From Symsagittifera roscoffensis (lineage: Eukaryota > Xenacoelomorpha > Acoela > Convolutidae), in contig NC_087062.1 of the NCBI RefSeq assembly GCF_963678635.1, positions 6,066,193 to 6,130,192 of the forward strand: DNA of 64,000 nucleotides, given 5' to 3'. The notes beneath the pieces are model-generated. The model saw nothing but the letters and a program-made list of their open reading frames with translations. It was not told the origin of the DNA and did no database searches. Positions 39,044 to 48,373 of the stretch are shown piece by piece (position 1 is the stretch's first letter; every line of letters starts with the position of its first letter). Made by a program: the position numbers and the translations under genes.

Positions 39044-40737
39044 TGATCGCATTACCTAACCAGAGAACCAGAATCACTTATAAATACTTGCTGAAGCCAA
39101 CAGTATACCACGAACAAGTTTATCCGGAAGATAGTTATACAGGAAATCTCTTACTTCAATATCTTAGAGGGGAAATATCGATTCGACATCTAATACTCAC
39201 CGTTGATAACAATCATTGGCCGCATGGGGACGACTCGGGTAACGAGAGTGACCCATGGGAATATGATTTTGGTCCTAATTATGATGATTACTTTGTAATA
39301 AATTTTCATTGCGGACAGCGATGAAACTGAACATTATTTGAATGGTGTTTAACGAGAAATTACACTTGTTTTCAACTAACTTCGGGAGATTTATCTAATT
39401 AAATTATTAGTTTTTCACAACCAAATGGCAGTTCAACACAAGTGGGCAACATGTAGTCTGGACAGTCATATTGACAATGAGCGCCGGAAACTCCTCATTG
39501 TCGGTAAAACCGGCACGGGCAAAAGCAGCCTGTGTAATGTATTAGCCGGTCTGGACAAGGAGAATCCGATGTTTGTCGTATCGCATCTCCCGAAAGCTGC
39601 ACATCAAAGACTCACAGGGCTAACGCGTTCTTCAACGGGGACATCGATCGACCTTTGAGTATTATTGATACCATCGGTTTTGACGATCCGGACCGAGACA
39701 CGGACGCCAAAGTAATTCAAGACTTAGAGGCCAAACTCAGGTCGAAGTGTAACCAGGTAAATCTGTTCATGTTTGCAGTTAACGGTTAAAGTCCCCGTTT
39801 GGACGGATCGCTAGTCAGCATGATTGGAATTTTCTAAGAAATGTCCGGCGAAGCGTTCTGAAACCAAACAGTGATTGTGTTCGTCAGGCTGTCCATGAAT
39901 TCCTTAGTCAGGAAAGACCGGAAAAAAAGTCGGGAAACCGACAAGAAACTAGCAGAGTACCTGTCCAACACCGGTAAAGCTGGTGGGGGAGCAGGGTGCG
40001 GAAAAGAGCAGGAGAAAAATTGTGTTTATTATACTTTCGACCTGTTGCACTCGGTATTTACTACCATTTATTTCCAGCTGGAAATACCCAAGCAGAATTT
40101 GTAACGCAAACTTTTTTTTGCATGTAACTGATACAAATGCAAGTAGCCATGAAATCGATTGGTTCAATTTGGGCAAAGATAATACTTAGTCGACATATAT
40201 TTATTTCTTTTCACATCTGCTTGAAACCTGTTATAAGAAATTACACTGTTATGCGTATAGTGATATTGCGTCTAACAAGAAACTTGAATACATCCGGGCT
40301 AATCGATTTCTTTGCCTACAAATTTCACTAAATACTTGAAAAATTGATTAAAATTTAAACAACTTGAAACTTTAAAATAAACTAGTTCATTTTAAATACG
40401 GTTATAAAATTGTCTGGTTTTTTTGGTGGCTAAACATGTGCTAAACATAAATAACCCACAAAAAATGCAGTCTATTAAACACACTAGATAGACAAAAATA
40501 ATGATAAACAACAACCTGTACTTAGTTTAAATTAGAAAAAGGGGGTGAAAACTCGGATAAAAAATCTAGAAAGGTATCCTAAAAAGTTATATGGAATATC
40601 ATCGACATATGCATAAAGTATACCACATTCCACTTAAATTACCAAACTGTCTAACCAAATTATAGCGTCTATATAGTAAGAGGAGTAAAATAACGAATCC
40701 AGTTCAAATAAATTTTTTAAAGCTTTTATTTATTCAG
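39044..40737 (+). repeat. Array unit 15
   Basis: Near-identical copy of unit 13, 3351 bp downstream. ORF1 is open (to 39324) and the GTPase N-terminal part (39425-39658) is open with Lys after GLD. Same downstream lesions as unit 13. Confidence 0.9.
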
Positions 40738-42398
40738 TGATCGAATTACCTAACCAGAAGCCAGAATCACTTATACATACTTGCTGGAGCCAACAGTACA
40801 CCACGAACAAGTTTATCTGGAAGATAGTTAACGGGAAATCTCTTACTTACTTCAATATCTTAGAGGGGAAATATCGATTCGACATCTTATACTCAACGTT
40901 GATAACAATCATTGGCCGCATGGGGACGACTCGGGTAACGAGAGTGACCCATGGGAATATGATTTTGATCCTAATTATGATGATTACTAAGTATTAAATG
41001 TTCATTGAGGACAACGATGAAACTGAACATTAATTGAATGGTGTTTAACGAGAAATTAGACTTGTTTTTAACTAACTTCGGGAGATTTATCTATTTAAAT
41101 TATTAGTTTTTCACAACCAAATGGCAGTTCAACACAAGTGGGCAACATGTAGTCTGGACACTCATATTGACAATGAGCGCTGGAAACTCCTCATTGTCGG
41201 TAAAACCGGCACGGGCAAAAGCAGCCTGTGTAATGTATTAGCCGGTCTGGACTAGGAGAATCCGATGTTTGTCGTATCGCATCTCCCGAAAGCTGCACAT
41301 CAAAGACTCACAGGGCTAACGCGTTCTTCAACGGGGACATCGATCGACCTTTGAGTATTCTTGATACCATCGTTTTTGACGATCCCGACCGAGACACGGA
41401 CGCCAAAGTAATTCAAGACTTAGATGCCAAACTCAGGTCGAAGTGTAGCCAAGTGAATCTGTTCATGATTGCAGTTAACGGTCAAAGTCCCCGTTTGGAG
41501 GGATCGCCAGTCAGAATGATTGGAATTTTCTAAGACATGTTTGGCGAAGAGTTCCGAAACCAAACGGTCAGGAAAGACCGGAAAAAAACTCGGTAAATCG
41601 ACAAGAAACTTGCAGAGTACCTGCCCGACATCGGTAAAGCTGGTGGGTGAGCAGGGTGCAGAAAAGAGCAGGAGAAAAATTTATGTTTATTATACTTTCG
41701 ACCTGTTGCACTCGGTATTTGCTACCATTTATTTCCAGCTGGAAATACCCAAGCAGAATTTGTAACGCAAACTTTTTTTGCATGTAACTGATACAAATGC
41801 ATGTACCCATGAAATCGATTGGTTCAATTTGGGCAAAGATAATACTTAGTCAACATATATTTAATTCTTTTCACATCGGCTTGAAACCTGTTAGAAGAAA
41901 TTACACTGTTATGCGTATGGTGATATTGCGTCTAACAAGAAACTTGAATACATCCGGGCTAATCGATTTCTTTGCCTACAAATTTCACTAAATACTTGAA
42001 AAAATGATTAAAAATTAAACAACTTGAAACTTTAAAATAAACTAATTCATTTTAAATACGGTTATTAAATTGTCTGGTTTTCTTTGGTGGCTAAACATGT
42101 GCTAAACATAAATAACCCACGAAAAATTCAGTCTATTAAACACACTAGATAGACAAAATTAAAGATAAACAACAACCTGTACTCAGTTTAAAATAGAAAA
42201 AGGGGGTGAAAACTCGGACAATATATCTAGAAATGTATCCAAAAAAGTTATATGGAATATCATCAAAATATGCATAAAGTATACCTGATTCCACTTAAAT
42301 TACCAAACTGTCTAACCAAAATATGGCGTTTATAACGTAAGAGGAGTTAAATAACGAATCCTGTTAAAGTAAATTTTTCACAGCTTTTAATCATTCAG
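40738..42398 (+). repeat. Array unit 16
   Basis: Near-identical copy of unit 14, with an extra CTTA in ORF1. GTPase remnant 41121-41651: TAG after GLD, DTIVFDD. The 3' part of the GTPase region (near 41545-41640) resembles unit 11, which suggests gene conversion. Confidence 0.85.
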
Positions 42399-43268
42399 TG
42401 AGCGAATTACCTAACCAGAGAACCAGAATAACTTATACATACCTGCTGGAGCCAACAGTATACCACGAAAAAGTTCATCCGGAAGATGCTTATACAGGAA
42501 ATCTCTTACTTCAATATCTTAGAGGGGAAATATCGATTCGACTTCTAATACTCACCGTTGATAACAATCATTGGCCGCGTGGGGACGACTCGGGTAACCA
42601 GAGTGACCCATGGGAATATGATTTTGATCCTAATTATGATGATTACTAAGTATTAAATGTTCATTGAGGACAACGATGAAACTGAACATTAATTGAATGG
42701 TGTTTAACGAGAAATTAGACTTGTTTTTAACTAACTTCGGGAGATTTATCTAATTAAATTATTAGTTTTTCACAACCAAATGGCAGTTCAACACAAGTGG
42801 GCAACATGTAGTCTGGACAGTCATATTGACAATGAGCGCCGGAAACTCCATTGTCGGTAAAACCGGCACGGGCAAAAGCAGCCTGTGTAATGTAATAGCC
42901 GGTCTGGACTAGGAGAATCCGATGTTTGTCGTATCGCATCTCCCGAAAGCTGCACATCAATGACTCACAGGGCTAACGCGCTCTTCAACGGGGACATCGA
43001 TCGACCTTTGAGTATTATTGATACCATCGGTTTTGACGATCCCGACCGAGACACTGACGCCAAAGTAATTCAAGACTTAGATGCCAAACTCAGGTCGAAG
43101 TGTAACCAGGTGAATCTGTTCATGTTTGCAGTTAACGGTTAAAGTACCCGTTTGGACGGATCGCTAGTCAGCATGATTGGAATTTTTTGAGAAATGTCCG
43201 GCGAAGCGTTCTGAAACCAAACAGTGATTGTTTTCGTCAGGCTGTCCATGAATTCCTTAGTCAGGAAA
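42399..43268 (+). repeat. Array unit 17, 3' truncated
   Basis: ORF1 is open (to 42649). GTPase remnant 42780-43268: 2 bp lost just before the G1 loop, TAG after GLD, TAA after AVNG. Homology to the array stops at GTCAGGAAA; the following sequence is polymerase-derived. Confidence 0.9.
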
Positions 43269-43329
43269 TCGCAAAGCCATTCCAATACTTCAGTTAACTC
43301 GATCATTCATTGTTTGCACGAGGTCTTGC

Positions 43330-44762
43330 ACTTTGTCAACATATCGCCACATTGGCATAACTTTACCACTCGAGCTTCGATTTTATAATGCATTTGTTAC
43401 TTTTGACTTCGAATCTATCCTCCAACAGCAAGAACTTTCAGAAGATTTGTTTGTTCCTACAAAAAAATTGCGCTTCAAAGTATCTGTTGCAATTCATCAT
43501 AATGTCTCCTTTTCAAAAAGCAACTCTACACAATTTTTCTGTAAATGAGGATCCCTAATTACTTGTCAATACTTTTGTTGATGCATTATTGTTATCCAGC
43601 TTAAATACAGCTTTTCAGTCAGAAAAATTTGAAGATTTAGTGGAGCAATTAAGATTGTTGATTGATTACCAAACTCACTTGGATAAAAATGCTCATTCGA
43701 AAAGCAGTATAATAATGATGCGCTATTGATGTACCCAGAATTGAATAGGACAAATTCAAGGCTTTCGAAAGATCAGTTTCCCCAGTTGCTAATGACAGAC
43801 GAGTTAAATGGTCTAGCTTTGGTTGATATCCTTGCTCCAGATCATCTGAAAGAGTACTTTGAGGAATTGTCACCAATTTTCAAAAACATGATTGTTAATC
43901 ACAGTGATCTTGACGGTCATATGAAGGAAACTGCTGTGGCTAACGGAATAATGTCTGCTGGTCGGCGCTGTCTTCTAGCCAGTTTTTTTTTCTCGGAGAA
44001 AATTTTTAACCCACAACTGACTACATTAAATGGTGTCTTTTTGTCAGTAAGTGTTGGTAACAGCGCCTATGGGATACAACTAGTCAATAAGGCAAAATTC
44101 GATAAAAACTGTTTATGTTGACAAATTAGCTGCAACAAAAAAGATTAACTCTGCTCGATTTAAGTCCTATGATGTAATTGACAGAAACATCTACGAGACA
44201 AAGATGTCGAGGGAAACAACATGTCATGACGAGCCAATTATAGTGGGTTTTGCAAGCAACATTAAACAATGCCGAACAGCGACTGCTAAAATTCAAATAC
44301 GACTTTCTCGGAACAGTTTTGCGTCCTCGAATCGAGCAGTTGAAATGAATACTGAATCAAAGTACCTGGCATTGACTGAATCAACTGTAAACAAGTGCAT
44401 GACAGGTGAAGCTTGAGATATTTATACAAATGGGGTGCAGAAAAACTGTAGTGCCAGAGATTATTTTCCCGATGTGTTGAAATCCTCACCACGTGTTTGA
44501 TGTGAGAAACATAAGAAGTTTGATAATCGAACGCCTGGTTTCTTCAAAGTTGAATGGAGTGGAACAGGAATGGTTTGTTTGAATAGTAAAACATACTGTG
44601 CATACAATGAAAACAATGACACGCTCAAAATGGCGATGAAAGGTTCAAACAGAAACATTAGCGGCCCTCTGGAAAATAAAAGACTGTACTACAAACGAAA
44701 AAACCTTTCAAGGATATTAATGTTGATTTCGTCCAACCGACAATCAGATCAAAACCTATAAA
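43330..44762 (+). pseudogene. Decayed B-family DNA polymerase of mobile-element type
   Basis: Consecutive pieces in shifting frames follow the order of a protein-primed-type PolB. An exonuclease-like VTFDFESIL lies at 43396-43422 (Asp-x-Glu of ExoI), and a VDIL.PDHLKEYFEELSP block near 43830. A motif-B-like GNSAYG lies near 44060, and RTPGFFKVEW then LNSKTY at 44530-44596. The catalytic motif C position reads MNTESKYLAL at 44345, where the active family has Asp-Thr-Asp, so both metal-binding aspartates are changed. Several stops and frameshifts are present. Polymerases of this kind belong to Maverick/Polinton-like elements and relatives; no integrase or capsid gene was seen beside it. It begins about 60 bp after the right end of the array. 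Confidence 0.7.
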
Positions 44763-45237
44763 CAAATTAAAAATTCTTTTACTTATTTCTATTAAAAGCG
44801 GATTAAGTTAAGAGATCGAATTTCCACGAAACCGTTAAATTTGGGAAAAATTTTTTCAGTTCCTACATGTACATGGTTCTAATATTTAGAAAGATCTACT
44901 CAGATGCTTATTAAAATTGAATGTATTTTTAGATCTAAACCGCTTAAATTGTAACCATTTAGTGTACATTAGTAGCTAAATACTTTTTTCTCTTGTGTGA
45001 TTTCTCTGCTGATCTGTTGATATGAAATTAGAATACATTAAACAATTACTAATCTATAAATAATGTGGTGAGCTGACAAAGTTACTGAAATTAATGTCTA
45101 CTCATAAAAATGGATTTTGAAGTTTGAATTCAAATAATTGTTAGTAATTTTAAAACAACTTTCTGGCCAAAGACATTTTAAGTTTTTTCACAGGCGTGCA
45201 GGGAGGTTTAATATTCTTCTTTGCGATAATCTTGATT
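44763..45237. other. No recognised feature
   Basis: AT-rich spacer between the polymerase remnant and the inverted array fragment. No ORF or repeat recognised. Confidence 0.4.
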
Positions 45238-45531
45238 GTAGTTTCTCCTAACAGGTTTCAAGCCGATTGTGAAAAGAAATGAATATACTTTGAATAGGTA
45301 TTATCTTTGCCCAAATTGAACCAATCGATTTTATGGGTACACGCATTTGTATCAGTTATATGCAAATACAAGTTTGCGTTACAAACTCTGCTTCGGTATT
45401 TCCAGCTGGAAATAAATGGTAGTAAATACCGAGTGCAACGGGTCGAAAGAATATTGAACATAAATTCAGCTCCTGCTCTTTTCCGCACCCTGCCCCCCCC
45501 CCCCGCTTTACCGGTATTGGACCTTCTACTA
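45238..45531 (-). repeat. Inverted fragment of the array unit
   Basis: The reverse complement matches the non-coding part of an array unit from the end of the GTPase remnant (TACCGGTAAAGC...) to GAAACCTGTTAG, about 290 bp. It is the only piece found in opposite orientation. A run of 12 C at 45493-45504 replaces the usual GGTGGGTGAG region. Confidence 0.85.
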
Positions 45532-46285
45532 CTCGTCCTCTTCTGAAGAAGTTCTCGAAGTCTCGCTCTTTGAAGAACCTCTTCATTGACGCTTATAGAA
45601 ACAATGAAGACTCAGTTTCGGAACAGCTCTTCCAATCTTCAATGGTAAACCTCTGGACGCTTCTTCAGAAAGCACCGGAGCTGCCTACTGATAGAGTAGT
45701 CAAAAAAGCGGAGACAGACATATCTAAGCTGATGAAACAGTTAGAAGTCAGGTGAACCACAATATACTTATTCATACCATGCTTTATCATTAACTGCTTA
45801 TTAGAGCAAGCGGCTCGACACAAGGCAAAGTGGGAATAAAAGCAAAAAAAAACTTTTGGATGAAAACAGTGACAGGGTACGAAAAGGTGAGAGAGAAACG
45901 ACAAGTTTTTTGAAGATGAGATAAAGAAAGATATAGAGACGACACAAAGCTCTGGAATGGTTGAAATCCCAATCCAAGGAAGAAAAAGAAGCGGAAAGAT
46001 GAGCCTTCGATATTGTTATAGAACGTTTTTTATTGAATTAATATGAGAGACCAGAAAATGCTCGAAAAGTTCAGTATACCAAGGTTATAGAAAATATTCC
46101 GATGTTGACATTGAAACGTTAGCATCTGTTGAGTTCGAAATTGCAGGTAATAGAAACACAGAGAATGAAAAAAGCAGCATAGCTGAGATGCCCGTTGGCG
46201 ATTGCATTGACTTTGAAAATCCAATGGATCTAGTCATGGACGATAGCGTTTTTTTATCCAGCGTATCGAGTCACGAACATAACCT
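45532..46285 (+). pseudogene. AIG1/GIMAP-like GTPase C-terminal part, right copy
   Basis: Aligns in the same orientation with 13034-13744. The frame 45570-45755 encodes the helical segment containing SEQLFQSSMVNLWTLLQKAP. It then degenerates by stops through a charged region to a final block matching the end of the left copy (YRV..). The G domain is missing; its place is taken by the inverted array fragment. Confidence 0.65.
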
Positions 46286-46429
46286 AGCAGGCTAGACGTC
46301 AATCCAGTAAAATTTCTGAGAATTGGTCACAAAAGGCTAATAAAGATGCGCAAACCATGAATCAGACAATTATGCTGACAATTTTTCGGGATAGTGTGAT
46401 GATTGGGAACTAAGCAAAAAATGAAATGT

Positions 46430-47115
46430 TTTTTCTTTGAGCGGAGCAAGACCCCTGGACTTTATCAACTTTCTTACCCGAATTGATTTGTGCAAGTAAA
46501 GTTCCATTGCATTTTATTTGCGTTAATGCGCTGGAAAAACATCATTCGAGGCCAAAAATGAGCCCTCAGCAAAATTACAAAGATATCACGTTGCTTCTGA
46601 ATTACTGTTCTTCGCGCACTCGTGTGGCGATAACTGACGTTCTGCCTCGTTTCAAAAATGATCAATTTATTAAATGAAAAGAGATTTAAAGCACGATATT
46701 CCCTCATAGACTGGGGACCGATACATCGGAAATGGTAAGATGTTCCAGAGTCATCTGTATGACAAAAAAACATCTGACATATTAAGTTGCACGAGTTTTT
46801 GTCAGCGATATTGTACAAACCTTCAAAAAATGAAAATTCAATCAAATAGATGCGATGACACCTAAGCAGTCGAGCTATTTACAAAAATTGTTCTGGATTC
46901 TGTGCTTATTTAGTTCAAATTCAATTATAATTTGTTTCCGCATCGTTTATGTTCAGTTTTCCTGAAACCATATTACTTTTTTAAAATGCTCCATCACTTT
47001 TCTTGCTGTATTTTGCTCTTGCTGTAATTTATATTGAGAAGAGTCGGAGATAAGGAAGGTTGCCTGCACCTTTAGTGTTTTTCGGTCCAAATGCCACTGT
47101 TAAATGCTTGTTTTA
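46430..47115 (+). pseudogene. SGNH-hydrolase-like remnant, right copy
   Basis: Follows the GTPase remnant as in the left copy, but without the 0.65-kb insertion or the 254-bp duplication. An open frame at 46483-46677 contains TRVAITDVLPRFKND, like the strand before the catalytic Asp/His block of SGNH hydrolases. The following YDKK..SDI block is frameshifted. Homology with the left copy ends at GTTAAATGCTTG, where the left copy joins the array. Confidence 0.35.
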
Positions 47116-47209
47116 CATATTCAAAATTTTACTAACAAGACAACACACATCTTTCATACACAACATACTTTAATCCAAACATATATGTTTTATCATCTTC
47201 TACATATTC

Positions 47210-47535
47210 AAATGCGTCTGCCAATTGCACGGCACGGCAATCCATCAATCTCGACACATGTTAACCAATCAAAACTGCCATCTATCCATTTACCCATACA
47301 TTGAGCAAACCATTCATTCAGCCAATTATCCATTTATCCAAACACGAATAATCCAGCTATCCATTCATTCCTCGTTCCATCCAGCCATCGATCTATCAAT
47401 TTATGCAGCCTTCCATCTGTCTTTCCACTCAGCCATCTATCAACCCCCTCGTCCATCGATTCACACTAGCACACATAGATGCCATCCATACATCTTATAT
47501 TTTGAAAGAAAGTCAGAATACGCCTTGAACGCAGT
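47210..47535. repeat. CCAT/ATCC-rich low-complexity block, right copy
   Basis: Collinear with 11985-12310 (about 80 percent identical by eye), including the GCACGGCACGGCAA entry and the AAAGTCAGAATACGC exit. Here it lies after the SGNH-like remnant, whereas the left copy lies before the GTPase. Confidence 0.8.
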
Positions 47536-47604
47536 GTTTTTACTCTTTATCTAGCGCAACCTTTAAGAGGCGTTTCGGCAAGAACTTTTTTTCTGTCTTA
47601 AAAA

Positions 47605-47857
47605 TTTAAACAAGATGAAATCGGTTCAACTTCAAGAATAGAAAGTACCTGCCAACTTTTTGTCCAAAACTCTGCATGTACAGATTCATTAGTCTGAAGC
47701 GAGTCAACTAAAAACAGCAACCCTCTATGTTTAAGAAAAATTAATTTTTCGCTGTTTTTAGTTGATTCGTTTCAGACTGAAACAAAACTGTGCAAGCAAA
47801 ACTTTTGACAAAAGTACTGTCTAGCCTTGAAGTTGAATCGAGTTCATTTCGTTTAAA
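47605..47857. mobile_element. Fold-back MITE
   Basis: A 253-bp palindromic element with arms of about 110 bp. The left arm contains GTCAACTAAAAACAGC and the right arm GCTGTTTTTAGTTGATTCG, its complement with one change. Outer ends are TTTAAAC(A)A..GATGAA and the complement of TTCATTTCGTTTAAA. Non-coding; superfamily unknown. Confidence 0.75.
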
Positions 47858-48373
47858 TAGTTGCGGACATTTTTCAAAAAGAATTCTAGAATATTCCAAG
47901 ACTTTAAAACAATCGATGGTCGCTCTGAAAGATTCTAAGACGTTCTGATCTGATTTTTTTAAACGTTGCGCTCGCTAGCCCCTTAAATATTTGGCCTTAC
48001 GCTAAAATGATGTCAATCATTAAATATATAAGAAGATATAATACCAGATTTGACTCTATGAGCTTTTCAAGAATTTAGAACCAGAGAATTGCTTTTGTTT
48101 TACCATCAAAAAGTCCATTCTAATGTCAAATGTTCCGTTCTTTAGCAAGCAACACACGTCATTGATATGGACGTCAATTTGTTTTCAAGTTTTTCCAAAA
48201 AATCTAGATAAGTACCAATAGCGAGAACCGATCATTAACAATACTGCCTATCTTTCAACACTCCGTTGATTCAGAGTTACTTCAGAAATACTAATACCGG
48301 AAAAGATATATGAATTGTATATAATAAAGTCCATAAAATGAGCAACACATGCTCGCATATGGGCCATACGATG
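47858..48373. other. Downstream flank of the syntaxin gene
   Basis: No gene recognised. It should include the 3' UTR of the minus-strand syntaxin-6 gene, but no clear AATAAA was seen close to the stop codon. Confidence 0.35.

Larger units (their letters stand above)
15640..43268 (+). repeat. GTPase-derived tandem array, partial unit plus 17 units
   Basis: About 27.6 kb of direct repeats. Each full unit contains, in order: a CAG acceptor and ORF1 (about 250 bp); a 130-bp spacer; a broken GTPase domain (about 480-520 bp); and about 750 bp of non-coding DNA with a hairpin, a possible minisatellite and a pyrimidine-rich stretch before the next ORF1. Unit lengths vary from 1465 to 1726 bp, mainly through two deletions: about 180 bp across the ORF1 end, and about 35-40 bp in the GTPase part. 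Identity is highest between some neighbours (units 6 and 7) and between units two apart (13 and 15, 14 and 16), typical of unequal exchange. Every unit has the same orientation. The left end resembles the 13-kb pseudogene more closely than the other units; the right end breaks off inside the GTPase part next to polymerase-derived sequence. Confidence 0.95.

Noticed and set aside
16869-42960. Functional multi-copy GIMAP gene family
   Set aside because: Every unit has at least one stop or frameshift between the G1 and C-terminal parts, and no intron arrangement was found that would remove them all.
16861-43268. The array as a CRISPR array or bacterial operon
   Set aside because: Units are 1.5-1.7 kb with no short repeat-spacer pattern, and neighbouring genes have GT-AG introns; the DNA is eukaryotic.
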